Position numbers and translations under genes: made by a program
Part shown: in pieces, positions 16,529 to 25,378 of the stretch
Layout: every line of letters starts with the position of its first letter
How positions within the stretch are numbered: the stretch's first letter is position 1
The notes under the pieces: model-generated
The model's input: only the letters and a program-made list of their open reading frames with translations
What the model was told of the DNA's origin: nothing
The model's database searches: none
Assembly: GCF_042466415.1 (NCBI RefSeq)
Contig: NZ_JAXHCH010000002.1
Span: 62,001-126,000, forward strand
Direction of reading: 5' to 3'
DNA length: 64,000 nt
DNA from: Albirhodobacter sp042466415
GTDB taxonomy: Bacteria > Pseudomonadota > Alphaproteobacteria > Rhodobacterales > Rhodobacteraceae

Positions 16529-17404
16529 ATGAAGCGTGATAAAGTGTCAATGAGGACAGTAGGTTACATTCGTGTCTCTACAGATATCCAAGCAAAAGAC
16601 CCGCAGCAGCTTGAGACGCAAGCTAAGAAAATTCGGGACGCGTGTTTGGAGCAGGGTTTTGACCTTCTTCAGATATATGAGGATGTCTGCTCCGCCGCTT
16701 CGGCGACAAGTTTTTCCCAGCGCGTTGGTCTATCTGATGCCTGTCTCTCGGCGCGCAATGCGGGTGCGATCTTGATTGTGACCGAGCCAACGCGGTTGTT
16801 CAGGAATGTTTCTGTCGCGCGTGAGTTTTTTAAGAATTCAGATTTGAAGGTTTTTTCGGTTCGCGATAATCGTATTCTTGGGGTCAAGGCTTTCCTGTCC
16901 GCTGTCCGGCGCGGTGAAGAAAGTGCGCTCTCGATCAGAGAGGGCACGAAAGACGCGCTCGCGAGGGGCGCGCGGCAGTCCAATGTCGATCTGTCAGAAG
17001 TCCGCAAGCGCGCGTCGCAAGCCTCAGTGCGGGCAAGAAAACTCAAAGCCTGCGAAGTCGTTGATCGGATCGCGGCGGTGATTTCAGAGGATCAGGCTTT
17101 TGAGACGCTGACCCACGAAGCCATGGCTGACCTTTTGAACCGCCGCGGAATTCTCTCCGGATCAGGACAGGCTTGGACTAGGAATGGTGTGCGCCGTCAC
17201 CATATCGCTGCCAAGGATGCTGTCGTGTTGCAGCGTGAGTTTGAGGCTGAAGAGGACCAAGAACCGCTTCAGCAAGCAGATATCGCGCCCGCTGCAACTG
17301 TCCCGGTTCATCCTGAGCAAACGGACGCGCCGCAGGATGCCGAAACTTTGGCCGAGGAAGAAGAAATGCGCGCGCTTCCGACATTCGGGATGTTCAGCGC
17401 GTGA
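16529..17404 (+). CDS. Serine recombinase/resolvase family protein
   Basis: A 291-aa protein. The N-terminal catalytic domain shows the serine recombinase start TVGYIRVSTDIQAKDPQQLE with the nucleophile Ser in RVST, and the Arg-containing segment VTEPTRLFRNV. Residues about 185-220 (MADLLNRRGILSGSGQAWTR) are a recombinase-type DNA-binding region. The last 60 residues are acidic and disordered. An alternative start is at 16550. It is shorter than large serine integrases and lacks their long zinc-ribbon/coiled-coil tail, so inversion or resolution is more likely than att integration. The 17405-17759 gap after it holds no recognisable gene. Confidence 0.85.
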   Translation: MKRDKVSMRTVGYIRVSTDIQAKDPQQLETQAKKIRDACLEQGFDLLQIYEDVCSAASATSFSQRVGLSDACLSARNAGAILIVTEPTRLFRNVSVAREFFKNSDLKVFSVRDNRILGVKAFLSAVRRGEESALSIREGTKDALARGARQSNVDLSEVRKRASQASVRARKLKACEVVDRIAAVISEDQAFETLTHEAMADLLNRRGILSGSGQAWTRNGVRRHHIAAKDAVVLQREFEAEEDQEPLQQADIAPAATVPVHPEQTDAPQDAETLAEEEEMRALPTFGMFSA

Positions 17405-17759
17405 GCGCACTGGCGCAAGGCTCGTTTAGCTATAGAGCTGTTTTGGTCGTGCCGCTTGGCGCGCTTGCCATCCGCGATCGGCGGGTCAGTATTTCGGTCG
17501 CGGACGGCGTCCTGAGGTTGTTGTCGTGTCGGTCATTTTCAGGACTCTGGGCGCCTCTCCGGCGCTCTGACCTGACTCGCGGCGGCTTGATTCGCTGACG
17601 GCCTGTGGGGCGCGCTCCTGCGCTTGTGTGGGGTTGAATCTGCCCCGAGCGGCTTAATCGGAGCCGAGCGGCCTTGGTGTCGCAATCGGTGGATCCGATA
17701 CAGCGAAACTCCCTCCCTCTCCGGCCTGACAATCGGCCGTGGGCAAAAAAAGCCTACAG

Positions 17760-20090
17760 CTAGTCATCCAGCATATTGAACGCCAGTTCTGTAATCCGCT
17801 CGAAGCCCTTCCGTCCGGCAATGTCATGTCCCGCAATTGCATATGCCTTGCGCTTTGCGTTAAAATCTTCCGCGGAGGCCTCCGCCAGCTTATGTGCTTG
17901 AGTTAGCTCATTTCGGCCCATTGGGTATGCCGCGCATACCAGTCTCATTCCGAAGATTGTAGCGCGCCCAAATTCTGCGGCCAAAATAGCTGGTGTCTTT
18001 CCGGCGCAAGTCTCGAGAGTTGGGTTCGCGCCGGCGGCAAGAAGAATTTCAAAACATCGATTGGCTCCGATCTTCGCTGCAGTATGCAATGCCGTCTGAC
18101 CAAGGACATCCTGCGCGTCGATATCCACATGACGGGCAATGAGTGCTTTTGCCATGTCCACATCGTCTCGATCGGCCGCCAACATCAGCACAGTCTGGTT
18201 TAAATAGTCACGCGCATTCAGAACGTCAGTGGGCAGCAGGCTAGTCAGTTTCAGATGCGTTGCGGCCATCGATTTGGCAAGTTCGGAAGGGTCTTTGGGG
18301 ATCCCCGGATATGTTGGCATTTGCCGCATTCGGCGCACTAGGTCCGACGCCATCTTTGATGCTACTGTGAAGAACGTGTCGCCACGCACATTTCGCAACT
18401 TGCGCTTCAATGTGCCGCGAAACTGTTTAATGAATCCGCGCAACTCGACCTCCGCAGCCTCGCGGAAAAGCAATCCTTGGTATGCGCGAATGATCTCAGA
18501 ACTCTCGTTAAGGGGCTGTTCAATTTTAACCCCTTGATACGGGCGAGCGATGTCGCGCCAGAACCAATCCGCATGATCCGCCGCCGCTAAGCGCATGGAA
18601 TAATCGATCGGGCCTTCGCCAAGTTTCCAGCGAGCGGCATCTTGGGGCTGGACCGATTTGCAAAGAATTCGAAAGCTCCGCTCCGCACTGTTTCGGTTGA
18701 ATGCGTCCTGCGCAACCGCAAGTGAGAAGTTAAGCTTTGCGATAAGCAGTTTCGAAGGTCCGATAGACCGCGCGATGCAGATATCCAGCGATTTCTCGGC
18801 ATGTTCGCGCGCTTCGTCAAAATTCCCGGAAGAAACAGCGTTTAGGGCGCTTAGGTAGGCGAGGTCGGCTTCAAACTCGGCAATGCCGGGCAGTTTTCGA
18901 AGCCTTTCTAGTCCAGCAGCGACATGGGGCTGACGATCCGGATCGTTGCCCTCCCAAGCCATAAGGACGCTTTTAAGCGCTTCCTCGACAGTCTGGCGCT
19001 GTGCCAATAGCACTCGATCCTGAACAAATGGCGCAGGCGATCGCAGCTTTAAATCAACGAAAACATCACTCAGCGTATCGTCACGCTGTATTGCTCTGAA
19101 AATCTCGCTCAGAAATTCGGCCACCCGCTCGGCGGCAAGAAGCTCTCCGGACCGGGCCGGCGTAATCGCACGAAACGGGCCTTCCTTTAGCCACGACGGT
19201 AGCGCCTCAACGAAAGCCTGATTGGCCAGTGCTGGGTTGGTCGGGCCTGCCGCGACGGTGGCCTCGTGGCCCCATCTGAAGAGTTCGAGCAATTGCAAAG
19301 CCTTGTTGCGCATTGGGTTCGGGTCGTTCGGCTCGATATCCGGCGTCAGGAAGCCAACGAGATCCTTGTAGGCTTGTTCGATAGCGCGCGCCCAGAGCAG
19401 CAACGCTCGCAACTGCGGCGTCGACAGAGGGACTGCAATAGAGCTCTTGTATGAGAACTGGTTATCATCGCTGAACCACTCCATGATCTTGGTGATCGCT
19501 GGCGTCGTCCGGCCTGAACGCCAATTTCGAATACTGCGAAGCCTATCATCAACAGCATCGTCCCAGACACTGTCCATTGGGCCTTCAACTTGCTCTAACC
19601 ACCATGTCAGCAATGCCTCGACTGGCAAAATTAAACGATTTGGGTTCGCAGGGTCTTGATGCGGTAAAAACCAAAGATCGTTTTGGGGCATCTGAGGCAA
19701 AAACGCCTCATCTTGGCACCAAAAACCCCAGGTTCTGCCGAGGCTAGGCATAATGTCGTATGCAAAAAGCAGCCAAAGAGCCTGCGGCGGAGTGGCTGAA
19801 TATGTCCGCGTATGGAGTTCCAGCGCGTCCTGGATGGCCATGATCCCAAAGACTAGTCTTTCAACATCGCGCCATGGAGCTGAACCCTGCTTCTGTCTCA
19901 ACGATTGCCTTAACAGGTCGAGCAACTCACGCGTTCGATCAATCCCTCCCTCCAACCGCATCTCCGAGCGTGCATAGCGGAGGCGTTCTAGGTGCTGCCA
20001 TTTGGGAGGGCAGAATAGCGACACCACGTAAAGAAGTGCGGAGTTTGACGTCGGGAGCTGGGCCATCGGCAGAGTGTCGGGCATGCTCAC
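17760..20090 (-). CDS. 776-aa protein with C-terminal ankyrin repeats, second gene of a two-gene unit
   Basis: The first 600 residues are a large helical region with no recognised enzyme motif. A TPR-like stretch occurs around residues 410-460 (LSALNAVSSGNFDEAREHAE). Residues about 625-720 contain ankyrin repeats: NQTVLMLAADRDDVDMAKAL, GQTALHTAAKIGANRCFEIL and GKTPAILAAEFG. The start overlaps the stop of the upstream 69-aa gene by 4 bp (ATGA), so they are coupled. It lies between a serine recombinase and a DUF927 cassette in a defence-bearing island. A sensing or scaffold role in defence is only a hypothesis. Confidence 0.8.
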   Translation of the reverse strand: MSMPDTLPMAQLPTSNSALLYVVSLFCPPKWQHLERLRYARSEMRLEGGIDRTRELLDLLRQSLRQKQGSAPWRDVERLVFGIMAIQDALELHTRTYSATPPQALWLLFAYDIMPSLGRTWGFWCQDEAFLPQMPQNDLWFLPHQDPANPNRLILPVEALLTWWLEQVEGPMDSVWDDAVDDRLRSIRNWRSGRTTPAITKIMEWFSDDNQFSYKSSIAVPLSTPQLRALLLWARAIEQAYKDLVGFLTPDIEPNDPNPMRNKALQLLELFRWGHEATVAAGPTNPALANQAFVEALPSWLKEGPFRAITPARSGELLAAERVAEFLSEIFRAIQRDDTLSDVFVDLKLRSPAPFVQDRVLLAQRQTVEEALKSVLMAWEGNDPDRQPHVAAGLERLRKLPGIAEFEADLAYLSALNAVSSGNFDEAREHAEKSLDICIARSIGPSKLLIAKLNFSLAVAQDAFNRNSAERSFRILCKSVQPQDAARWKLGEGPIDYSMRLAAADHADWFWRDIARPYQGVKIEQPLNESSEIIRAYQGLLFREAAEVELRGFIKQFRGTLKRKLRNVRGDTFFTVASKMASDLVRRMRQMPTYPGIPKDPSELAKSMAATHLKLTSLLPTDVLNARDYLNQTVLMLAADRDDVDMAKALIARHVDIDAQDVLGQTALHTAAKIGANRCFEILLAAGANPTLETCAGKTPAILAAEFGRATIFGMRLVCAAYPMGRNELTQAHKLAEASAEDFNAKRKAYAIAGHDIAGRKGFERITELAFNMLDD

Positions 20091-20296
20091 ACCTCGGCCT
20101 GTTGTCGGTGCAACCTGGAAAGTTCTGCCTTCACATTTCTAAACGCCCGTCGATCACTCGGCGTTCGAGAAAATACCAATAAGCCGCCACCTGCTAAGAA
20201 TAGCTTTGCGTGCTTTTTTCCAGAGACATAACGCGCCCCAGACTTCACTTCCTCAGAAATTACCACATTCAACGCTTTATCTTTTGAATAATACAC
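20087..20296 (-). CDS. 69-aa small basic protein coupled to the ankyrin protein
   Basis: Starts MYYSKDKALNVVISEEVKSG and continues with GKKHAKLFLAGGG and SRTPSDRRAFRNVKAELSRL. The G-K-x-H pattern followed by a TPSDRRA helix resembles, from memory, small HicA-like double-stranded-RNA-binding-fold proteins found in phage and toxin loci. This is a weak similarity that needs a profile search. Its TGA overlaps the start of the ankyrin gene. No separate promoter can be assigned with confidence. Confidence 0.6.
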   Translation of the reverse strand: MYYSKDKALNVVISEEVKSGARYVSGKKHAKLFLAGGGLLVFSRTPSDRRAFRNVKAELSRLHRQQAEV

Positions 20297-21070
20297 TTTT
20301 TACCTCGCTAACGGGATGGCAGTGCAACCACCATCCCAATCGGTTTGTTTTCAGGAGTTGTCGTCGCCGAGCCCTTCGCCGCGGCCTTTCTGCATGCCGG
20401 GTGCGGCTGGCTATCAATCCACTATTTCCCCTTGGGCGGATTGTTTCCGCGATCTGAGCCAGATTTGTTTCCGGTGGTTGAAGGGCCGTTTTCGGGGCGC
20501 GGGTTTGCCATATCTAGTTCCTTTTCGTTGATCCAATTCCAGCCTAGCAACTGAGTGTCGCTTGACAGAAAAAAGGGATAATCGAAGCTGCCCACATCAA
20601 CGAGGAAATCGGGAATACAGTCACAAAACTGATCGACCTTTCGATCAGCAATGATTTGGGTTCTTTGGCTAAAGACCGCTGGCTCAGTGGTCCCGCGGTC
20701 CCATCTTTATCAATCCATGGCGTATGCGGTGGTCCCCATGCGGGTTCCGGCGCGGTTGGTCTTTGGCGACCCGTTTGCATGTCATGTCGCTTCAGGAAGG
20801 TGCAAAACATGTCAAAACGCGAAGGCCGGGCGATCACGCATTTGTGATATTGACGAAAAGTGTCGGAATTTTTCACATAAGAACATGTTATATAACGACA
20901 AAATCTCCTGCAATTGCCGCAAGACAAGCTGTTTTGGCTTCATTATTTAGGATGGACGAAACGGCGATCGGTGCTGCTCTGAAAACGAAACTTTTTAACT
21001 CATTGAAATACGGCTTGCGGATGGTTTTGGTAACGAGTTACAAGTTACCATCTTAACGGGAGATTCGAAA
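20297..21070. other. 770-bp gap with one coding-like remnant
   Basis: No complete gene is convincing here. On the plus strand a frame from 20566 to 20847 reads protein-like sequence (KKGIIEAAHINEEIGNTVTK, LIDLSISNDLGSLAKDRWLS) but opens right after a TGA and has no ATG or GTG start in its first part. It may be a gene remnant. A perfect inverted repeat CTGATCGA-CCTT-TCGATCAG lies inside it at 20629-20648. Confidence 0.35.
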
Positions 21071-21601
21071 ATGGCACTTACATCCGCAGAAAAGCAAAAA
21101 CGCTACCGCGAGCGGCAGAAGGAAAAGGACGCATTGGCGAGCAAGGTCACCACTACAAGTGCCGACTTCAAGCGCCCGTTTTGGCAGGCGTGGAATGAGG
21201 AGCTGCAAGCCTATGCCAATGACTTTGGTTACTACCTCGACGAAGCTGGGGTCAGCGCCCCTGGGTTTGAGGGGGACCAGGGACCAGAGGCGTTCTCCGC
21301 GGAAGCCTTCCCCAAAGAGGCGCTGGATGAGATTTTCCCCGATCTTTCGCATGGGTCGCTGCGCCGTGCGGAGTTCATGGTGGGGAGTTTGAAGGAAGCG
21401 GCCGAGATGCTGGCGACCGCGGTCAATGCCTACAAGCGCTCTGAGATCAAAGCGCGTCTGGCGGAGTTAGAGGCGTCTGATCTTTCAACCGTCGAGGCGA
21501 AACGGGGCGCGCTCAACGAGGCCGCACGGCTGAACAAAATGCTCGATCAGCTCGAAAAGCAGGTTCGCATCACCTTTCCGCAATGGAAGGTAACGGGCTG
21601 A
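21071..21601 (+). CDS. 176-aa hypothetical protein of mobile elements
   Basis: A GGGAG ribosome-binding site lies about 10 nt before the ATG. The basic N-terminus MALTSAEKQKRYRERQKEKD is a motif shared by many phage and plasmid hypothetical proteins. The middle is acidic (EGDQGPEAFSAEAFPKEALD) and the C-terminal third (residues 110-165) is predicted coiled coil (KARLAELEASDLSTVEAKRG). It precedes a 54-aa ORF and the DUF927 ATPase in the same direction, suggesting one cassette. No function is assigned. Confidence 0.7.
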   Translation: MALTSAEKQKRYRERQKEKDALASKVTTTSADFKRPFWQAWNEELQAYANDFGYYLDEAGVSAPGFEGDQGPEAFSAEAFPKEALDEIFPDLSHGSLRRAEFMVGSLKEAAEMLATAVNAYKRSEIKARLAELEASDLSTVEAKRGALNEAARLNKMLDQLEKQVRITFPQWKVTG

Positions 21602-21711
21602 AAAGCCCCTGACAGAGGGCGAAAACCGACGCCGCCTAGGAAACTGTGAAGGTTTCGCGCCCCTGTCTTGAGACTATGCCTCTCCAATAAACAGACCTAA
21701 AGGATCGACAT

Positions 21712-21876
21712 ATGGACACCGATACCATGAGCGCCGCCGCGGCGGCAACCTTGACGAGGCCCGCGCAGGATATCTGCGACGATTGTTTGGACGCCTTCAT
21801 CGGTGCGGGTGCCTTCGCTGCGCGCAAAATAGACGCGCCTCATTCGAAGCCGGACCGCGGCCGACGCATCGGTTGA
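21712..21876 (+). CDS. 54-aa small protein
   Basis: ATG at 21712 with AAAGGA about 6 nt upstream; stop at 21874-21876. The product starts MDTDTMSAAAAATLTRPAQD and contains ICDDCLDAFIGAG, where a CxxC pair could hold a metal or disulfide. It lies between the 176-aa gene and the DUF927 gene. There is no known family; the good ribosome-binding site is the main support. Confidence 0.45.
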   Translation: MDTDTMSAAAAATLTRPAQDICDDCLDAFIGAGAFAARKIDAPHSKPDRGRRIG

Positions 21877-22005
21877 TGCGTTGGGTCAGCTAAGCGGAGC
21901 CACTGCGCCGTAACGCTACTTTTCAAGTCGAACCAACACAAACTGCGGCCGCCTCGGCTGTGGGTCATCAAGTCATGCCGAAATTCGGTAGAAAGAAAAT
22001 TATAA

Positions 22006-23961
22006 ATGAACGCTTTAAATATCGTCGCACACATTCCCGCAGAGTTCGATGCGGGCGACCCCGCTTTTCCGTCAGTTTGGGATGAGGAGGTGGAGCACGC
22101 TCAACTTCGTAGGGAACTGTATGTGATCCGCGCACCTGAGGAGACGGAAGTGTCAGTTTGTGAGGCTGTCCCAGACGCCCCCATCGATTTCGAAGGGGAC
22201 GGGCAGGGCGGTGCCGACATCACGCGTATCCCCTCTACACAGGTCGCACAGTCTGAGGTTCAGGGCACCGCTCACCTCTCGTCGGAGTGCAGTGTCGCGG
22301 GCTTCTCAAACGGTCCCGGCGGGCTCTATGCTGTGCCCGAGGAGGAGGGTGCTGATCCGGTCTTCGTTTGCACCCCGCTCAAGGTGCTTGCACGGTTTTC
22401 GGACCGTGAGGGCAAGAACAACGGGCGGTTGGTCAGTGTGAAATCTGCGCGCGGCATGTGGCTCGATATCCCAGTGCGGAACTCCGATTTGCAGACGAGC
22501 CCCCAAAAGGTTCTCGCCGCGCTCCTTGATTATGGCTTGGAGCTCGCGCATTCAAAAAGCGCCGCGGAGAGCCTCCACATCTTCTTGAAGCGCGCAGAGC
22601 CAAATCGTCACCTCCAATCTGTGGGCCGTATGGGGTGGGTGGATGATACCAATCGCAGCTTTTTAATCGGCGGGACAAAAATTGGGTGCCAAGATGTTTT
22701 GCCGCTCGGCGTCATGCAGAGTGAGGCCTTGACCGAAGCTGGCGATGCCGAGAGCTGGAAGCACTCGGTCGGTGCCTTGTGTCGGAAAAATCCGCTGATG
22801 ATTTTGGCCGCGTCGCTCGCCTTTTCTGGCCCCTTGCTGGAACTGGGCGGGCGTGACAGCGGAGGGCTTCATTTCCGCGGCGCCTCCTCTTCCGGCAAAA
22901 CCACGCTCCTGAAGTTGGCGGCCTCTGTCTGGGGCGGTCCGCGTTTAATCTCGCCTTGGCATGCGACGCAGAACGGGCTCGAGGCGATTGCGGCGCGGAT
23001 GAACGGGATGCTGTTGCCGCTCGACGAATTGGCGGAAATCTCGGCAAAAGCTCTGCATGGCACGATTTACATGTTGGGCAACGGATCCGGCAAGGCGCGG
23101 ATGAACAAGGATGCCAATCTGGCCGAGCAAGCAGCGTGGACGCTGGCGTTGATCTCTTCGGGTGAAATCAGCATTGGTGAAAAGCTGCGCGAGGCACGGC
23201 TGGAGGTGATGCCGGGGCATGAGGTTCGTCTGATCGATATCGAGGCCGACGGTCGTGATCACGGCGTTTTCGACTGGCTGCACGGCATGTCGGATGGCGC
23301 GCAGTTCGCGGAGGCGGTGCAAACTGCCACGCGGCAGACCTACGGCGCTGTCGGGCGGCAATTCGTGCGGCAACTCTTCGCGCGCGATATTGAGAAAATG
23401 TCTTTGGACGTCAAACGCGATGCCCGGCAATACGCCGCGACGTGGCTTGGTCATCTGAACATCGCCCCTGAAGGGCAGGTCTCGCGTGTCGCCGCGCGTT
23501 TCTCGTTGATCGGTGTGGCGGGGGAAATGGCGACGCAGTTCGGGCTGACCGGATGGGAGGAAGGGGAGGCGGTTGCCGCGGCGGAGTCCGCATTCCTCGA
23601 TTGGTGTGAGCGCCGCTTGGGACCAAAATTCGAAGCCGTTGAAGCCTATGTCAAACCTTTGCAGGAGTTCCTGAGTGCCAACCTGAATGCGATGCCCGTC
23701 GTCAAGGGACCGCACGAAGATGGCGTGCAACCTATCGGTTGGCGCGATGCGTCAACGGTTTATCTGTCGGTTGAGACATGGGAGCAGATATACCCTGGCG
23801 AGCAAGGCACCCAAGCAGCAAAAGCAATGGTGGACCTTCAGATGCTCATGCCAGGGGAGGGAAAGCGCCTCGCGCGCAAAGCGCCCCGGTCGATTCCAGG
23901 GCCGCGTAAACGTGTCTACACGGCTGTCGTGGAAAATGTGATGAACTATAAACCGCGTTGA
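22006..23961 (+). CDS. DUF927 domain ATPase/helicase-like protein
   Basis: A 651-aa protein. Residues 1-130 are variable and acidic. The DUF927 core follows, with Walker A GASSSGKTTLLKLAASVWGG near residue 293, the acidic motif LLPLDELAEISAKALHGTIY, and IDIEADGRDHGVFDWLHGMS. DUF927 proteins occur in plasmids, satellites and integrative elements, often with primase-like functions, and probably act in element replication. Here it accompanies two small genes and, further upstream, a serine recombinase. No separate primase gene is seen. The family is clear; the biochemical role is inferred. Confidence 0.85.
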   Translation: MNALNIVAHIPAEFDAGDPAFPSVWDEEVEHAQLRRELYVIRAPEETEVSVCEAVPDAPIDFEGDGQGGADITRIPSTQVAQSEVQGTAHLSSECSVAGFSNGPGGLYAVPEEEGADPVFVCTPLKVLARFSDREGKNNGRLVSVKSARGMWLDIPVRNSDLQTSPQKVLAALLDYGLELAHSKSAAESLHIFLKRAEPNRHLQSVGRMGWVDDTNRSFLIGGTKIGCQDVLPLGVMQSEALTEAGDAESWKHSVGALCRKNPLMILAASLAFSGPLLELGGRDSGGLHFRGASSSGKTTLLKLAASVWGGPRLISPWHATQNGLEAIAARMNGMLLPLDELAEISAKALHGTIYMLGNGSGKARMNKDANLAEQAAWTLALISSGEISIGEKLREARLEVMPGHEVRLIDIEADGRDHGVFDWLHGMSDGAQFAEAVQTATRQTYGAVGRQFVRQLFARDIEKMSLDVKRDARQYAATWLGHLNIAPEGQVSRVAARFSLIGVAGEMATQFGLTGWEEGEAVAAAESAFLDWCERRLGPKFEAVEAYVKPLQEFLSANLNAMPVVKGPHEDGVQPIGWRDASTVYLSVETWEQIYPGEQGTQAAKAMVDLQMLMPGEGKRLARKAPRSIPGPRKRVYTAVVENVMNYKPR

Positions 23962-23973
23962 CTATAGACTATG

Positions 23974-24000
23974 ACCAGCGGGCCCATCGGTCCCGCTGGT
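23974..24000 (+). terminator. Inverted repeat after the DUF927 gene
   Basis: Perfect 9-bp arms ACCAGCGGG and CCCGCTGGT with a 9-nt loop, starting 12 nt after the DUF927 stop. No U-tract follows, so termination is possible but unproven. The remaining 240 nt before cas8f are the likely promoter region of the cas operon; no clear -35/-10 pair was chosen. Confidence 0.45.
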
Positions 24001-24244
24001 CCCAGCGCTGGTCGTGCGCGATGGCAAATGAAGGCGGAAGGTTTGGCTTAGGGCGGTGATTGCACGGTGGTCCGCATTCATTCTAACAATTGGGCAAAAG
24101 ATGACACCGACATGTATCTATTTGAAATAGGCATAGTTAGCTGTCATGCTTTGAAAACTCTGTTTCCAAGGCTTTGAGGTCTGGGGTGATTGATCTTTGG
24201 TATTTCACGGGTAGGCTCATCGCTACCCAGGAGCGAGTTGTGTA

Positions 24245-25378
24245 ATGTTTAAGTCTTCCAAAATGGATGCGCCCGACGGACCGAAAAAAGAGGTGTTGCT
24301 ATCATTTAAACCCACTGGACGCCTTCTCACCCTGCAAGAGATCCATGACGAGTTTGTGCTGATGCGCGAAGCCCTCGACAAGCCGCTGACAGCGCAGATC
24401 GCAGCGAGGATCACGGCGAAAAGCGGCAGTCATTTGCTTAAATTAGTAAGTCCGCGAGTGGACGGGGATCATGCGGTTTTGCGACTCGATCCGCCACAGC
24501 AGAACCGCAGGTCTTGCATCCTGCCTTCGGTAAACGCCCCCGATATCCCCTTTTGTAAGGTTGTCTTCCGGCCGCTAGAAGTGGCAGGGCATGGGCCTAT
24601 GAGTGTCGTCGATCATATCCTCAACCCGGTTGATGTCTCACCGAAGGTGCTTGCCGATTTTGGTCGAGTGTTTGGCGAGGATGTGCTGAAAGTGCTGCGC
24701 GCGGGTCTGCTAGAACCTGCGAAAGCGCCGCTGAAACTCGGCGCGGGAGAGTTCCCGATTGTGTTTATTCCGCGCTCGGGTGGTGGAGATCTGCAGATCA
24801 CGCCGGTCTCGCCCGCTTTGGCGTTTATGGGGATGAAGCGCGTTGCCGACGCCTATTTTCAGAAAACGACAGCGGACAATCCTCGCCCGCCGCGTGGGCG
24901 TTGGACCAAGCAGGCCATAAGCTCCAAACCCCAAAATATCTCCGGCGCGATTGGTGGTCCGCGCCTCCGGTTTTTTGCGACAATGCCGCCCGTGATGCAG
25001 CAAGCCGAAGCCGAGCTGCATCGTTACGTTCATGGCGGGGCTTTCCCGCGTTGGCGCGATGAGGGGGTGGGCATTTGGTTGCTGCGCTATGGCGACATGT
25101 TGGCGGCGGACTCCAAATATAATAATTCCGACACTCGCGCTGCACTTGATCGCACGGCGGATAGGCTGATCCGCGATACGCAGGGCTTTATCGCAGAAAC
25201 ACTAGCCGACGCCGCGCATATGGCCCCCGATAAACCCCTTCCTCGGCCGCGTCTGGCGCTGGTTTTGATCCGGCGGAGCTGGAAGAAAAATGAGCGAGAG
25301 CTGGCGCTAAATGCGCTCTCGAGCGCTCACTTTGAAGACAGGCTGCACAAGAGCGGGATTGAGGAGGGCGCGCAATGA
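24245..25378 (+). CDS. cas8f: Type I-F Cascade large subunit Csy1/Cas8f
   Basis: A 377-aa protein. The conserved Csy1 block reads ISSKPQNISGAIGGPRLRFF before ATMPP around residues 235-260, corresponding to the KPQNIS...GG pattern of known Csy1 proteins. Csy1 recognises the PAM (GG/CC) and binds the crRNA 5' handle in the Csy complex. It is shorter than the usual 430-440 aa, and the N-terminal third is divergent. AGGAG lies about 11 nt upstream of the ATG. It is the first gene of the operon here; its stop overlaps the next start by 4 bp. Confidence 0.82.
   Translation: MFKSSKMDAPDGPKKEVLLSFKPTGRLLTLQEIHDEFVLMREALDKPLTAQIAARITAKSGSHLLKLVSPRVDGDHAVLRLDPPQQNRRSCILPSVNAPDIPFCKVVFRPLEVAGHGPMSVVDHILNPVDVSPKVLADFGRVFGEDVLKVLRAGLLEPAKAPLKLGAGEFPIVFIPRSGGGDLQITPVSPALAFMGMKRVADAYFQKTTADNPRPPRGRWTKQAISSKPQNISGAIGGPRLRFFATMPPVMQQAEAELHRYVHGGAFPRWRDEGVGIWLLRYGDMLAADSKYNNSDTRAALDRTADRLIRDTQGFIAETLADAAHMAPDKPLPRPRLALVLIRRSWKKNERELALNALSSAHFEDRLHKSGIEEGAQ

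Noticed and set aside
20544..20927. A 127-codon minus-strand frame
   Set aside because: Cys/His/Arg-rich, random-looking composition; the plus strand over the same bases is more protein-like.
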